DNA of 46,705 nucleotides from NCBI RefSeq assembly GCF_013415325.1, contig NZ_JACBYE010000035.1, forward strand, positions 1-46,705, in the 5' to 3' direction. This stretch comes from Sanguibacter inulinus. GTDB lineage: Bacteria > Actinomycetota > Actinomycetes > Actinomycetales > Cellulomonadaceae. Under the pieces are notes generated by a model. That model had not been told where the DNA came from and made no database searches. It was given only the letters and a program-made list of their open reading frames with translations. Position 1 is the first letter of the stretch, and each line of letters starts with the position of its first letter. Position numbers and translations under genes: made by a program. Below, piece after piece: positions 1 through 9,109 of the stretch.

Positions 1-27
1 CGGATGAGGGGGGTGGGGGTGGTGTGC

Positions 28-1311
28 TCACGCGCGGTGAACCTCGCTCTCCAGCTCGTCGAGATCTGTGGCCAGGCGCGTCAGCTCGACGTCGCCTGCT
101 GGGGGTGGTCCGTAGAGGAGTCCGAGCACCTGCTCCCAGGGTCGGGAGGTGGCGCGGCAGACGGCGTCCACGAGCGCGTCGGGGCTGCTCGACCTCGGCA
201 GGCCCAGACGCCGGGCGATCCTGTCGGCAGCGCCGGCCCGCAACGACGCACCGGCGTGCCCGTAGGCACGCGACCGCCTGTAGAGGCGCCCCCGGCCGAG
301 CGTCGTCTCCGAGGAGCGCACGACGACGGGGAGGTCTTCGGTCGCGAGCGGACCGAGACGCCGCCCCTGCCACAGGGCCAGGACGATCACCACGAGCAGC
401 AGCTGGACGGCGAGCGGCACGGCCCACGGCGGGAGCATGGCCATGACGCCCCCGGGCTCGCCGGCCGCCGTCGGGCGGTCGGGGACCAGCCAGACGAGGG
501 TCTCCTCGTGCCCCAGCATCCGCAGGCCGAGCGCCGCGTTGCCGGCCGTCGTCACCTGGGCGTTGGTCAGGCCTGTCGCGTCGTCGAGGATGCGCACGGT
601 GACGTCGGGGTCGTCGTCGAGCGTCGTGACGGCGTAGTGCCCGGCGCCCGAGGCGTCGGTGAAGCAGACCTGCGCGTCCTGCGCGTCGTCGGCGAGCCTG
701 AGCAGTGCACCCGCCGTCGTGACCTCACCGGCCGCGACGGCGTCGGGGTCCTCGCAGCGGGCGGGCGACGGGGTCGCGAGGTCGGGGCTGCGGGAGGCGT
801 GGGTCACCTGGTCTGTCGCTGCGGCGAGGAGCTCGGGCCCGGGGGCGACGAGCACGACCTGGGCACCGGTGCCGGTCAGCGACCGTGCGACGTCGTCGGG
901 CATGCCGTAGTCGTCGGCGACCAGCAGGGTCGTCCCGGGGCCGGCGAGGCCGATCGCCTCGGCGACCGACGTGGTCGGGCGGACCCTGACCCCCTGGTCG
1001 CCGAGCACCTGCGCGAGCGCCATCCCGCCGTCGGGGGAGGGGTTGTCGGCGGCGAACCTGATGGTCGACGTCGTGGGGGTCAGCGTCACGAGGACGGCCC
1101 CCGCGAGCAGTGCTGCGGCGAGCCCGGCCACGACCATCCGGGACGTCCGCCAGCGTCGACGCGCGCGGGACGCGACGGTGGTCCCGTCCCCGCGCACCGC
1201 GGCGCTCGCAGACGCGGCCGAGGTCTTCGACGGCTGAGAGGACGACGTCGTCGTGCTCGCCGGAGACGCCGGAGCAACGGGTGCCGCGGTCCCGGGTCCC
1301 TGGAGGCTCAC
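28..1311 (-). CDS. DUF4350 domain-containing membrane protein
   Basis: A 427-residue protein with a GTG start that overlaps the DUF4129 stop by four bases (GTGA), so the two are translationally coupled. The first 55 residues are Ala/Ser/Thr/Pro-rich. A first membrane segment lies at about residues 59-78, followed by an external domain with the DUF4350 look (a segment beginning SPDGGMALAQVL, then TTLLVADDYGMPDD). A second membrane segment at about 294-314 precedes a cytoplasmic tail of about 110 residues. DUF4350 proteins are usually encoded with a MoxR AAA ATPase, a DUF58 protein and DUF4129, a group thought to act in folding or assembly of envelope proteins. Those partners would lie to the left of the window. 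Molecular function is unknown. Confidence 0.85.
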   Translation of the reverse strand: MSLQGPGTAAPVAPASPASTTTSSSQPSKTSAASASAAVRGDGTTVASRARRRWRTSRMVVAGLAAALLAGAVLVTLTPTTSTIRFAADNPSPDGGMALAQVLGDQGVRVRPTTSVAEAIGLAGPGTTLLVADDYGMPDDVARSLTGTGAQVVLVAPGPELLAAATDQVTHASRSPDLATPSPARCEDPDAVAAGEVTTAGALLRLADDAQDAQVCFTDASGAGHYAVTTLDDDPDVTVRILDDATGLTNAQVTTAGNAALGLRMLGHEETLVWLVPDRPTAAGEPGGVMAMLPPWAVPLAVQLLLVVIVLALWQGRRLGPLATEDLPVVVRSSETTLGRGRLYRRSRAYGHAGASLRAGAADRIARRLGLPRSSSPDALVDAVCRATSRPWEQVLGLLYGPPPAGDVELTRLATDLDELESEVHRA

Positions 1312-1955
1312 GAGAGCGTCCCGACGACGGGCGTGCGCGCGGCCGGCAGCTGCGGGGCGGTCGCGGCGAGCGCGTCGTCGAGCGCGCGGATGCCGTCGTA
1401 GGTGCTGCGGTCGCTCGGGCGCCGCCCGTAGTAGACGGCGTCGAAGGTGGCACCGGCGTGGTCTAGGGCCGACGCGTAGCCGGGGAACGGTGCCCCGAGC
1501 GCCCTGACGGCCTCGTCGGCGGTCCTGCCGGGGGTGTCGTCGAGCAGCGCACGCTCTTCGCAGCGTCGCACGAGGGCGCGGAACGCGTCGAGCGACGCAC
1601 CAGACAGGTCGCCGGCGCGGGCCTGCTGATCCGCAGCAGCCAGGAGGTCTGCGGCCGACCGGGTGTCGTCCTGGTCCAGGACCGGGGCCGCGGTCCGGCG
1701 GTGGTCTCGGCGCAACGGCCCGGAGACGACCAGCGCGACGCCGGCGACGACGAGCACGCCGGCGACCACGAGCACCGCGCCCCAGACACCGCTGACCCCG
1801 GGCACGACAAGACCGTCGAACAACCCCGTGAACCAGCGCACGAACCTCTCGAAGAGTGTCGGGCTGTCGTGGTAGACGGGGTTGGTCAGCTCGCCGCGCA
1901 GCAGGTCGCGGGCTGTCGTCGCGTCAGGGTCGACGGGGATGCCTGCGAGGTGCAT
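1308..1955 (-). CDS. DUF4129 domain-containing protein
   Basis: A 215-residue protein. After a short N-terminal part there is one strong membrane segment (about residues 58-80, rich in Val/Ala/Leu), then the C-terminal DUF4129 region with the typical helical stretch around DLLAAADQQARAGD and a YYGRRPSD motif near the end. The start codon shares one base with the upstream stop (TGATG) and the stop overlaps the next start (GTGA), so it is the middle gene of a three-gene operon. DUF4129 domains commonly occur in transglutaminase or MoxR-linked loci. The exact biochemical role is unknown. Confidence 0.85.
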   Translation of the reverse strand: MHLAGIPVDPDATTARDLLRGELTNPVYHDSPTLFERFVRWFTGLFDGLVVPGVSGVWGAVLVVAGVLVVAGVALVVSGPLRRDHRRTAAPVLDQDDTRSAADLLAAADQQARAGDLSGASLDAFRALVRRCEERALLDDTPGRTADEAVRALGAPFPGYASALDHAGATFDAVYYGRRPSDRSTYDGIRALDDALAATAPQLPAARTPVVGTLS

Positions 1956-3307
1956 CAGGCCTCGTCGGCCGCCGCGGCCAGCTCGACGTCGAGTCCTTCG
2001 CGCCGCATCCGCACGTCGATGTAGAGCAGGGCGACCACGCTCGACAAGAAGGTCGTCGAGATGGTCGAGGCGATGATCTGCGCGACGACGGTGATCGCGA
2101 CCGCGCCGAGGGGGACGGTGTCACCCGTGGGGAAGAGGATGCTGGCGATGATCTGACCGGGCGAGGCGACGAGGCCGGAGACGATCGAGGTGATGATCGA
2201 CGACAGCAGGTAGATGCCGAAGAGCCTCCAGAACGACCCGCGGCTGAGCGTCCACCCCCGGGCGATCGACGTGCCGAGCCGCTGTCCCTCGAGGACGTAG
2301 GCGGCGGGGGTGAGGATGAACCTCGTCGTGAGCCACACGGCGACCACGACGATCACGACCAGCGCGACGACAGTCACGAGCAGCACGAGCCCGACGGCGT
2401 CGGCCGACGCCAGCAGGGCGATGGCGCCGATGAAGACCCCGGCCACCAGCAGGATGCCGATCGAGGGGAGCAGGGAGATCGCGACGAGCCCGACCAGCTT
2501 CGAACGGACCTGCAGCCAGAGCTCGGAGACCGTGAAGGACTTGCCGATGACCGAGCGCGAGATGGCCACGATGAGCAGCCCTGTCGTGACGATCGAGCCG
2601 AGATACACGCCGATCGTGACCAAGAGGGTCTGGGACAGCTGGCCGGCCAGGCCGTCGAGCCCGAGCTCGGAGGAGACCTGCCCCGAGCCGTCGTCGAAGA
2701 GCGAGACGACGCCGTCGTCGAGCCACTGGTTGGCCGACGGTGCGAGGAGGTAGGAGATCAGCGCGGGGACGATGGTCGCCACGGCGGTCACGAGGGCGAC
2801 CACCCCGAGCATCACCTTGGGGTTCTTGCGGATCGCCGCGAAGGCACCGTCGTAGATCTCGCCGAGGGAGAGCGGACGCAGCGGGATGATCCCGGGCTTC
2901 GCCGGACCCGGGCGCCAGCCCGGCGCGGGGAAGCCACCGTGCTGCTGCCCGCCGTGCTGGGCACCTCCGTACTGCTGCGCGCCGTACTGCGGCTGCCCGC
3001 CGTACTGCTGCCCGCTCTGCGGCGTCCCGTACCCGGGGCCCGAGGGCGGCGCGCCCGGGTACGGCTGCTGTCCAGCCCCGGGCGCGGCCTGCGGCGGGCC
3101 GCCCGGTGCGTACTGCCCGTAGCGGGGCTGGCCGTAGCCGACCTGCGCGGAGGGCTGGCCCCAGCCACCGGGTGCCGGGGTCGTCGGGGAGGTGGGCTGC
3201 ACGGCACCAGGCTGCGCGGGAGCAGCAGGACCGGGCTCTGGCGGCGTCCCACCGGGCGGTGCGAACGGCGCGGGCTTCTCCTCGGGCGCGTCCTCAGGGC
3301 TCGTCAT
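1955..3307 (-). CDS. Multi-pass membrane protein with Pro/Gly/Gln/Tyr-rich N-terminal region (DUF7847-like)
   Basis: The start is taken at the ATG at 3307, giving 450 residues beginning MTSPEDAPEE with an AGAGG-like ribosome site about 9 bases upstream. An upstream in-frame ATG at 3367 adds 20 unlikely residues. Residues 1 to about 140 are low-complexity, with QYGGAQ/QQHGG-type repeats. A conserved segment with RPLSLGEIYDGAFAAIRKNP then leads into about six hydrophobic helices. Actinobacteria carry many such proteins, annotated as glycerophosphoryl diester phosphodiesterase membrane domain or DUF7847 proteins; no catalytic domain is visible here. It is the first gene of the DUF4129/DUF4350 operon and is divergent from mtrA. 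Function unknown. Confidence 0.82.
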   Translation of the reverse strand: MTSPEDAPEEKPAPFAPPGGTPPEPGPAAPAQPGAVQPTSPTTPAPGGWGQPSAQVGYGQPRYGQYAPGGPPQAAPGAGQQPYPGAPPSGPGYGTPQSGQQYGGQPQYGAQQYGGAQHGGQQHGGFPAPGWRPGPAKPGIIPLRPLSLGEIYDGAFAAIRKNPKVMLGVVALVTAVATIVPALISYLLAPSANQWLDDGVVSLFDDGSGQVSSELGLDGLAGQLSQTLLVTIGVYLGSIVTTGLLIVAISRSVIGKSFTVSELWLQVRSKLVGLVAISLLPSIGILLVAGVFIGAIALLASADAVGLVLLVTVVALVVIVVVAVWLTTRFILTPAAYVLEGQRLGTSIARGWTLSRGSFWRLFGIYLLSSIITSIVSGLVASPGQIIASILFPTGDTVPLGAVAITVVAQIIASTISTTFLSSVVALLYIDVRMRREGLDVELAAAADEA

Positions 3308-3424
3308 CGGTGGTGCCTCTCGCTGTGCTCGCCGGACCAGAACGGGGTGCTGCTCGTGGAAGATCATCCTCCCTGCTCATCGTGCCACGCGCCGCCCACG
3401 CGGGGAGGATGGCAAGATGGCTGG

Positions 3425-4108
3425 ATGAAGTCACGTGTGCTGGTCGTTGACGATGACACCGCGCTCGCCGAGATGATCGGGCTGGTCCTCAAGACCGAGG
3501 GATTCGACCCGGTGTTCTGTGCGGACGGCGACGCTGCGATCGGGGTCTTCCGCAGCACCTCCCCGGACCTCGTCCTGCTCGATCTCATGCTGCCGGGCAA
3601 GGACGGGACAGAGGTGTGCCGTCAGATCCGCGCCGAGTCCGGCGTGCCCGTCATCATGCTCACCGCCAAGAGCGACACCCTCGACGTGGTCCAGGGGCTC
3701 GAGTCCGGTGCAGACGACTACATCTCCAAGCCCTTCAAGCCGAAGGAGCTCGTCGCCCGGATCCGTGCGCGGCTGCGCAGGACCGACGAGCCGGCCCCCG
3801 AGCGGCTGACCATCGGCGACCTCGAGATCGACGTGACCGGTCACCGCGTGACCCGGGCCGGAACCGCGATCTCCCTGACCCCCCTCGAGTTCGACCTGCT
3901 GGTCGCCCTCGCCCGCAAGCCGTGGCAGGTGTTCTCCCGCGAGGTCCTGCTCGAGAAGGTCTGGGGTTACAGGCACGCGGCCGACACCCGCCTCGTCAAC
4001 GTCCACGTGCAGCGTCTGCGGTCCAAGATCGAGCACGACCCCGAGATCCCCGAGATCGTGCTGACGGTCCGCGGCGTCGGGTACAAGGCTGGCGCCACGG
4101 CGACATGA
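3425..4108 (+). CDS. mtrA: Response regulator MtrA
   Basis: A 227-residue OmpR-family regulator, the usual MtrA length. The receiver domain (about 1-115) has the acidic pair in VVDDD, the phospho-acceptor Asp53 in LLDLMLPGKDG, and the conserved Thr/Lys in MLTAKSD and SKPFKPKEL. The winged-helix domain (about 130-224) ends in VRGVGYKAG. MtrA is an essential actinobacterial regulator of cell-wall, division and replication genes. The stop overlaps the mtrB start (ATGA). There is no clear ribosome site, but a -10-like CAAGAT lies six bases before the ATG, so a leaderless transcript is possible (inference). The next start on the other strand is 117 bases away. Confidence 0.97.
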   Translation: MKSRVLVVDDDTALAEMIGLVLKTEGFDPVFCADGDAAIGVFRSTSPDLVLLDLMLPGKDGTEVCRQIRAESGVPVIMLTAKSDTLDVVQGLESGADDYISKPFKPKELVARIRARLRRTDEPAPERLTIGDLEIDVTGHRVTRAGTAISLTPLEFDLLVALARKPWQVFSREVLLEKVWGYRHAADTRLVNVHVQRLRSKIEHDPEIPEIVLTVRGVGYKAGATAT

Positions 4109-5898
4109 CCGGGGCGCCTCGTCCGGTCCCCCGGTCGGTGAGACGCAGCCTGCGACGTGCCGTCCGCCGGGTCCAGTGGGCCCTGCGCAGGGTCGTGCGT
4201 GCCTGGCGCACGTCGATGCAGCTGCGCGTGACGTCCACGGCGATCGGCTTCGGGCTCCTCGCCGTGATGGTGCTCAGCACCTACCTCTCTGGCGCGATCC
4301 GCGACGGTCTCTTCGAGCAGCGGATCACCCAGGTCCTCACCGAGAGCGCGCGCTCGACCTCCCAGGCGCAGACGACCTTCAACACGACGACCGCGACGAC
4401 CACGACAGGTGTCCAGCAGCTCGTCAACGACCTGGTCCGCCTGCTGCAGGGCGGTGGCTCGAGCGGCCGCGAGATCTTCCTCTGGCGCACCGACCCCGAC
4501 AGCGCGTCATCAGTCCTCAACAGCAGCACCGCGCCTCAGCTGAGCGGGCTCGTCACCGACGACCTGCGTGCCCAGACCGCCCAGGGCGAGGAGCAGCGCT
4601 GGCAGTCTGTCTCGATCCCCGACAGCTCGGGGACGGGGACGATCCCGGGCGTGCTCGTCGGGTCGAAGGTCGACGTCCCTGTCGCCGGGAGCTACGAGCT
4701 GTACTTCTTGTACTCCCTCGAGGCCGAGCAGGAGACCCTGAGCTTCATGCAGCGTGTGCTCGCCATCGCGGGCGCGGCCCTGGTGATCTTCCTCGCGTGC
4801 AGCACGTGGGTCGTCACCCGCCAGGTGGTCAGACCGGTCCAGCGCGCCGCGCAGGTCGCCGAGCGCCTCGCCGACGGGCACCTCGACGAGCGGCTGCTCG
4901 CCAAGGGTGAAGACGAGATCGCGACGCTGGCCCGCTCCTTCAACGAGATGGCCGAGAGCCTCCAGGACCAGATCCAGCGCCTCGACGACCTCTCGACCCT
5001 GCAGCGCCGCTTCGTCTCGGACGTCTCGCACGAGCTGCGCACCCCGCTCACCACTGTGCGCATGGCGAGCGAGCTCATCTACGAGAGCCGTGACGAGCTC
5101 GATCCCGTCCTCAAGCGGTCTGCAGAGCTGCTCCAGGCGCAGCTCGACAGGTTCGAGGACCTGCTGGCCGACCTGCTCGAGATCAGCCGCTTCGACGCCG
5201 GGGCCGCCGTCCTCGACGCCGAGGCGCTCGACCTGCGGGACGTCGTCAACGCGGCGATCGACCACGCGACCCCGCTCGCCTCGCGCAAGGACGTGTGGGT
5301 CGCGGCCTACTTCGACGAGCGGCCTGTCACGGCTGACATCGACCGCCGGCGGGTCGAGAGGGTGGTGCGCAACCTCCTGGTCAACGCGATCGAGTACGCC
5401 GAGAGCGGTCCCGTCGAGGTGCGCGTCTCCTCCAACCTCACCGCGGTCGCGGTGCACGTGCGCGACTACGGGGTCGGCATGCCCAAGGACCAGGTCTCGC
5501 ACGTCTTCGACAGGTTCTGGCGCGCCGACCCTGCGCGAGCGCGCACGAGCGGCGGGACAGGGCTCGGGCTCGCGATCTCACTCGAGGACGCGCTCCTGCA
5601 CGGCGGGTGGCTCGAGGCGTGGGCCCGACCCGGTCTGGGCGCGGCCTTCAGACTGACCTTGCCGCGGCGGGCAGGCATCGTGCTGACCAGCTCGCCGATC
5701 GAGCTGGAGGCCGGCCAGGCGCCAGAAGACCGCGAGTCGGACCCGGAGACGCACGTCCGCCGCAGCGACGAGGCGGGACCGGCGAGCCTGCCCGACATCG
5801 CCCACCTGCCCGGGCACGACGACCACGAGCCTGACGGCGACGAGGGTGCAGGTCCAGGTGCCGTCGGACCCGTCCACGAGCTCGGAGGGCCACGATGA
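4105..5898 (+). CDS. mtrB: Sensor histidine kinase MtrB
   Basis: A 597-residue kinase co-translated with mtrA through a 4-base overlap. A strongly basic N-terminus (about 40 residues of Arg-rich sequence) precedes membrane segment 1 (about 42-64). A Ser/Thr-rich external sensor region follows, then membrane segment 2 (about 219-237) and HAMP (about 238-290). The HisKA motif DVSHELRTPLTT carries the phospho-acceptor His309. The ATPase domain has the N box (RNLLVNAIEYAE), G1 (DYGVGMP) and G2 (GGTGLGLAIS). The last 90 residues are acidic and probably disordered. MtrB phosphorylates MtrA, and LpqB, encoded next, is reported to modulate it. The stop overlaps the lpqB start (ATGA). Confidence 0.97.
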   Translation: MTGAPRPVPRSVRRSLRRAVRRVQWALRRVVRAWRTSMQLRVTSTAIGFGLLAVMVLSTYLSGAIRDGLFEQRITQVLTESARSTSQAQTTFNTTTATTTTGVQQLVNDLVRLLQGGGSSGREIFLWRTDPDSASSVLNSSTAPQLSGLVTDDLRAQTAQGEEQRWQSVSIPDSSGTGTIPGVLVGSKVDVPVAGSYELYFLYSLEAEQETLSFMQRVLAIAGAALVIFLACSTWVVTRQVVRPVQRAAQVAERLADGHLDERLLAKGEDEIATLARSFNEMAESLQDQIQRLDDLSTLQRRFVSDVSHELRTPLTTVRMASELIYESRDELDPVLKRSAELLQAQLDRFEDLLADLLEISRFDAGAAVLDAEALDLRDVVNAAIDHATPLASRKDVWVAAYFDERPVTADIDRRRVERVVRNLLVNAIEYAESGPVEVRVSSNLTAVAVHVRDYGVGMPKDQVSHVFDRFWRADPARARTSGGTGLGLAISLEDALLHGGWLEAWARPGLGAAFRLTLPRRAGIVLTSSPIELEAGQAPEDRESDPETHVRRSDEAGPASLPDIAHLPGHDDHEPDGDEGAGPGAVGPVHELGGPR

Positions 5899-7730
5899 GC
5901 CGACGAGAGCACCAGTCCATACCCGGTAGCGGTGGCACATCGCGGCCCGGACGTGCCCGCCGCGCCGTGACGGGGCTGCTCGTCGCCGCGAGCGTGCTCG
6001 TGACGGGAGCCTGTGCCCAGATCCCCCAGAACGGCGGGGTCCAGCGGGGCGACGTGACCATCACCGACCCCGGTCCCGTCTACCTCCAGCCGCGCGGTCC
6101 GCGCGCCGGGGCCGGCCCTGAGGAGATCGTCGCCGGATTCCTCAGCGCCCAGGCCGGTGGCGTCTACGAAGACTGGGTGACGGCCCGCGAGTTCCTCGAC
6201 GAGGGCGCGGCTCAGGCCTGGGACCCGACGGTGCGCACCGTCGTCATGGCGCGCGACCCCGAGCTGGACCAGGTCTCCGGCCCGACGGACGAGACGATCG
6301 CCGGTGCGCCGACCGACCTCGACGACGGCTCGGAGACCGACGAGCCAGCAGAACCTGTCCTCGCGGAGATCCGCGGTCAGGTCGCGGTGACCTCCCAGCT
6401 CGACGCCGAGGGGCGCTACACCGAGGCGACAGTCGGCACGCTGCAAGACCTCTCGTTCTCCCTCGAGCAGCAGCCCGACGGCCAGTGGCGTATCACCGGG
6501 ACCGAGGACGGCACCTTCATGTCGGACTCGAACTTCAGCACGATCTTCCGCCAGACGAGCCTGTACTTCCCGTCGCGGGACGGAGAGTTCCTCGTCCCCG
6601 ACGTGCGGTGGTACCCGAGCACCAACACCGCGGCGCACGCTGTCAACGGGGTGCTCGCGGGACCGTCCGAGTGGCTGCGGGACTCTGTCTCCGTCGTCGC
6701 CCCCGAGGGCACGCGGCTCGTGCTCGACTCGGTCGTGGTGGACGAGGACGGGACGGCGAGCGTCGACCTCAGCCAAGAGGTGCTCGGGGCGACAGACGAC
6801 GAGCGGGCGATGCTCCGGGCCCAGCTCGAGGCCGTGCTGCTGCGTGTCTCGGGTGTCCGGGCCGTCGAGGTGACCGTCAATTCTGCGCCGCTCGACATCC
6901 GCACACGGGTCGACCCGACCCGTGACCCCATGCCCGCGCTCGCGAGCCCGCTGGTCCTCAGCGGCGAGGCCGTCAGCACGGTGTCGAGCTCCGGGGTCGA
7001 GCCCGTCGAGGGTCTCCTGAGCCTCGCGGGCAGCGACCCGACGGCCCTCGCGATCAGCGTGACCGGGGCCGAGGTGGTCTACAGGTCGGGGCGGACGACG
7101 ATCCGGACCGCGGCGACGGCAGCCGAGCCCAGCCGGGTGCTGCTCACCGGGAAAGACCTCGTCGCGCCGTCGATCGACCGCTTCGGCTGGACCTGGTCCG
7201 GGGACATGCTCCCCGGCTCGCCGCTCCAGGTCGTGTCCCCTGACGGTGTGGTGACGGCTGTGGCCGCCGACTGGCTCGACGGCCGCAGCGTCGTGTCGAT
7301 CCAGGTGTCCCGCGACGGGGCGCGCATCGCCGTGGTCTCGCGCGACGGCACGGGGACTGCGGGGCAGACCAGGATCGACGTGGCCGGGATCGTCCGGGGC
7401 GACACCGACATCCCTGTCAGGCTCTCCGACGCGCTCGTGGCAGGCGCGGCCGTCGTCGACGCCTCGCAGGTGGTGTGGGTCGACGAGTCGACGCTCGCCG
7501 TGCTCGCCCAGGGCCAGACCTCGGGTGTGCGCACGGTCCACCTCGTGCCGCTCGCTGCACACTCCGAGGCGCTGTCTGGCGTCGAGGGGGCCGAGTGGAT
7601 CGCCTCGGGCCGCGGACGGCGCGCCGTCTACGTGGTCACGACAGACGGCGAGCTGCTCAACCGCGCGACGACAGGGGCGACCTGGACGCGGGTCGCCCAG
7701 GACGTCAGGCTGCCGACCTTCCCGGGCTGA
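5895..7730 (+). CDS. lpqB: Lipoprotein LpqB (MtrB accessory)
   Basis: A 611-residue exported lipoprotein. The Arg-rich start and hydrophobic stretch VTGLLVAASVLVTGAC end in a lipobox-like site with Cys40. The middle holds a GerMN (spore germination/sporulation-type) domain at about residues 225-335, with VRWYPSTNTAAHAVNGVL and a DGTASVDLS core. The C-terminal half has repeated WxxSGD and SxDGxRIAVVSRDG segments typical of the LpqB beta-propeller. LpqB interacts with the external part of MtrB and affects MtrA signalling in mycobacteria. It starts inside the mtrB stop (ATGA), completing the conserved mtrA-mtrB-lpqB operon. Confidence 0.95.
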   Translation: MSRREHQSIPGSGGTSRPGRARRAVTGLLVAASVLVTGACAQIPQNGGVQRGDVTITDPGPVYLQPRGPRAGAGPEEIVAGFLSAQAGGVYEDWVTAREFLDEGAAQAWDPTVRTVVMARDPELDQVSGPTDETIAGAPTDLDDGSETDEPAEPVLAEIRGQVAVTSQLDAEGRYTEATVGTLQDLSFSLEQQPDGQWRITGTEDGTFMSDSNFSTIFRQTSLYFPSRDGEFLVPDVRWYPSTNTAAHAVNGVLAGPSEWLRDSVSVVAPEGTRLVLDSVVVDEDGTASVDLSQEVLGATDDERAMLRAQLEAVLLRVSGVRAVEVTVNSAPLDIRTRVDPTRDPMPALASPLVLSGEAVSTVSSSGVEPVEGLLSLAGSDPTALAISVTGAEVVYRSGRTTIRTAATAAEPSRVLLTGKDLVAPSIDRFGWTWSGDMLPGSPLQVVSPDGVVTAVAADWLDGRSVVSIQVSRDGARIAVVSRDGTGTAGQTRIDVAGIVRGDTDIPVRLSDALVAGAAVVDASQVVWVDESTLAVLAQGQTSGVRTVHLVPLAAHSEALSGVEGAEWIASGRGRRAVYVVTTDGELLNRATTGATWTRVAQDVRLPTFPG

Positions 7731-7970
7731 CCGGGCCGGCCGGGTCGACAGGGCCGACCGGATGGCCCAGGCCGACCAGGCCGACCAGGGTGCCCAGGCT
7801 CCTCGGCTCCGGTGCCTCGGGTGCCCTGCTCCCTCCGGCGCTCTCGGCGTTGACGGGGTCCTCGCGGCGGCTCAGGACTCGTCGTCCACACTGCGCTGGA
7901 CGCGGGGTGACGTCCACAGGTCTCGCGGGCTGGATGGCCGGACAGCGGCAGGTCCTGGGACCGTCGGACC
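7731..7970. other. Non-coding gap between lpqB and comF with imperfect GGCCGACC repeats
   Basis: This 240-base gap holds no convincing gene. Its first 60 bases contain imperfect direct repeats of a GGCCGACC(A/G) word, about five times between 7736 and 7792. Read in one plus frame they give collagen-like Gly-Pro-Thr triplets, but that frame has no start or ribosome site. No clear -35/-10 pair or strong terminator hairpin is visible. Confidence 0.5.
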
Positions 7971-8990
7971 ATGAGATCTCAGCGGACGACCACGACCTGC
8001 GTCACACTCCTCCAAGACCTCGTCCGCCTGGTGGTACCGCTGGCCTGTGCCGGCTGCGGTGCCCCCGACGCTGTGGTCTGCCCGGGCTGCCTCGGTGCGC
8101 TCGGGACGGCTGCGCGCCGTGCTGACCTGTCAGCACCGCGGCTCGCCCGTCTGCCGCCGCCCCGTGCTGCTCCGGCGCGGCACCGTGAGGGCGACCCCAC
8201 CCGAGACGTCGGCGCCTCTCCAGCCGGAGGTCTCGGGGCAGACGCCGGGGAGGATGACGGGCTCGTGAGCCTGTGGCCGGTCCTCGCCGGCGTCCCGTAC
8301 GCCGGGTCCGTCAAGACGCTCGTCGGTGCGTGGAAGGACCGCGGACGGACCGACGTCACGCCGGTCCTGGTCTCGCGTTTCCGCGAGGTCGTCGCCGAGG
8401 GCCGAGCCGTCGTCGACGAGCACCTCCGGCTGGGCTGCGAGGTGTGGGTGGTGCCGGCTCCCTCGACGCCTTCTGCTGTGCGCCGACGCGGGAGGCAGCC
8501 GACCACCGAGCTCGCGCGGGCGGCGGTCGAGGTGCTGTCGGGCGCGGGGCCCGCAGCGAGCTCGAGGAGAGCCGGAGGACGGGGCGCGGCCGCCAGGCGT
8601 GCGCAGGAGCCCGGTGTCCGGCTCGTCCGTGCGCTGGGCCACCGGAAGAGGCGGACGCTCGACCAGGCTGGCCTGGGTGCGCGAGAGCGCGCGAGCAACC
8701 TCTCCGGGGCGCTGCGGGCCCGCCGGCGTCACCGGCGTCGCGCACGGCCGGGGACCGGGCGGGAGATCGTCTGCGTGCTCGTCGACGACGTCCTCACCAC
8801 GGGTGCGACCCTCGCGGAGTGCGAGCGCGCCCTGCACGAGGTGGGGTGCTCGGTCGTCCTCGGGCTCGTGCTGGCGGTCGCACCCAGGCCTGGCGCGATC
8901 GGTCGAGAACTCCCTGGTGAGAGCTCCGACGAGGGTGTCACAGACTCTTCTCAGAGTCTCGTGGTGCACTCGGGTCGTCGGACGGGATAG
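7971..8990 (+). CDS. ComF family phosphoribosyltransferase-like protein
   Basis: A 339-residue protein, longer than the usual ~230-260 because of Arg/Ala/Gly-rich insertions. The N-terminus has two Cys pairs (C26-x2-C29 and C37-x2-C40), the zinc-finger-like part of ComF proteins. The C-terminus has the type I phosphoribosyltransferase PRPP loop VLVDDVLTTGATLAE near residue 270. ComF is needed for DNA uptake in competent Bacillus and Haemophilus; in actinobacteria its role is unclear. The position between lpqB and hpf matches the order known from Mycobacterium. The ATG at 7971 has no good ribosome site, so the start is less certain than the frame. Confidence 0.88.
   Translation: MRSQRTTTTCVTLLQDLVRLVVPLACAGCGAPDAVVCPGCLGALGTAARRADLSAPRLARLPPPRAAPARHREGDPTRDVGASPAGGLGADAGEDDGLVSLWPVLAGVPYAGSVKTLVGAWKDRGRTDVTPVLVSRFREVVAEGRAVVDEHLRLGCEVWVVPAPSTPSAVRRRGRQPTTELARAAVEVLSGAGPAASSRRAGGRGAAARRAQEPGVRLVRALGHRKRRTLDQAGLGARERASNLSGALRARRRHRRRARPGTGREIVCVLVDDVLTTGATLAECERALHEVGCSVVLGLVLAVAPRPGAIGRELPGESSDEGVTDSSQSLVVHSGRRTG
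8942..8959. other. Small hairpin at the comF 3' end
   Basis: A perfect 7-bp inverted repeat (AGACTCT / AGAGTCT, loop TCTC) lies within the last codons of comF, about 30 bases before its stop. It may be a weak terminator or an mRNA-stabilising hairpin. A TAGCCT hexamer overlapping the comF stop (8987-8992) could be a -10 box for hpf, but no good -35 was seen. Confidence 0.35.
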
Positions 8991-9068
8991 CCTGTCTAGA
9001 AGATCTCGACAGAGGTGGGAGGTGGTGAAGAACTGGCTCCCGCGAGGGCGCCCCCGTACCTGGTAGAC

Positions 9069-9087
9069 GGGCGTTGGAGCAACGCCC
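9069..9087 (+). promoter_or_regulatory. Hairpin in the hpf leader
   Basis: A perfect 7-bp stem (GGGCGTT / AACGCCC, loop GGAGC) ends 22 bases before the hpf ATG and 10 bases before its TTGGAGG ribosome site at 9098-9104. It is followed by a C-rich run. The position suggests an effect on translation or mRNA stability, but nothing here shows the mechanism. Confidence 0.45.
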
Positions 9088-9109
9088 CCCCACTCCCTTG
9101 GAGGCTCAC

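Noticed and set aside
1856-3424. Long plus-strand open frame leading into mtrA
   Set aside because: The upstream part is the shadow of the minus-strand membrane protein gene; MtrA starts at the ATG 3425 by family length.
7731-7810. Collagen-like Gly-Pro-Thr peptide after lpqB
   Set aside because: The triplets come from short GGCCGACC DNA repeats; there is no start codon or ribosome site and the frame only continues from a shadow frame of lpqB.
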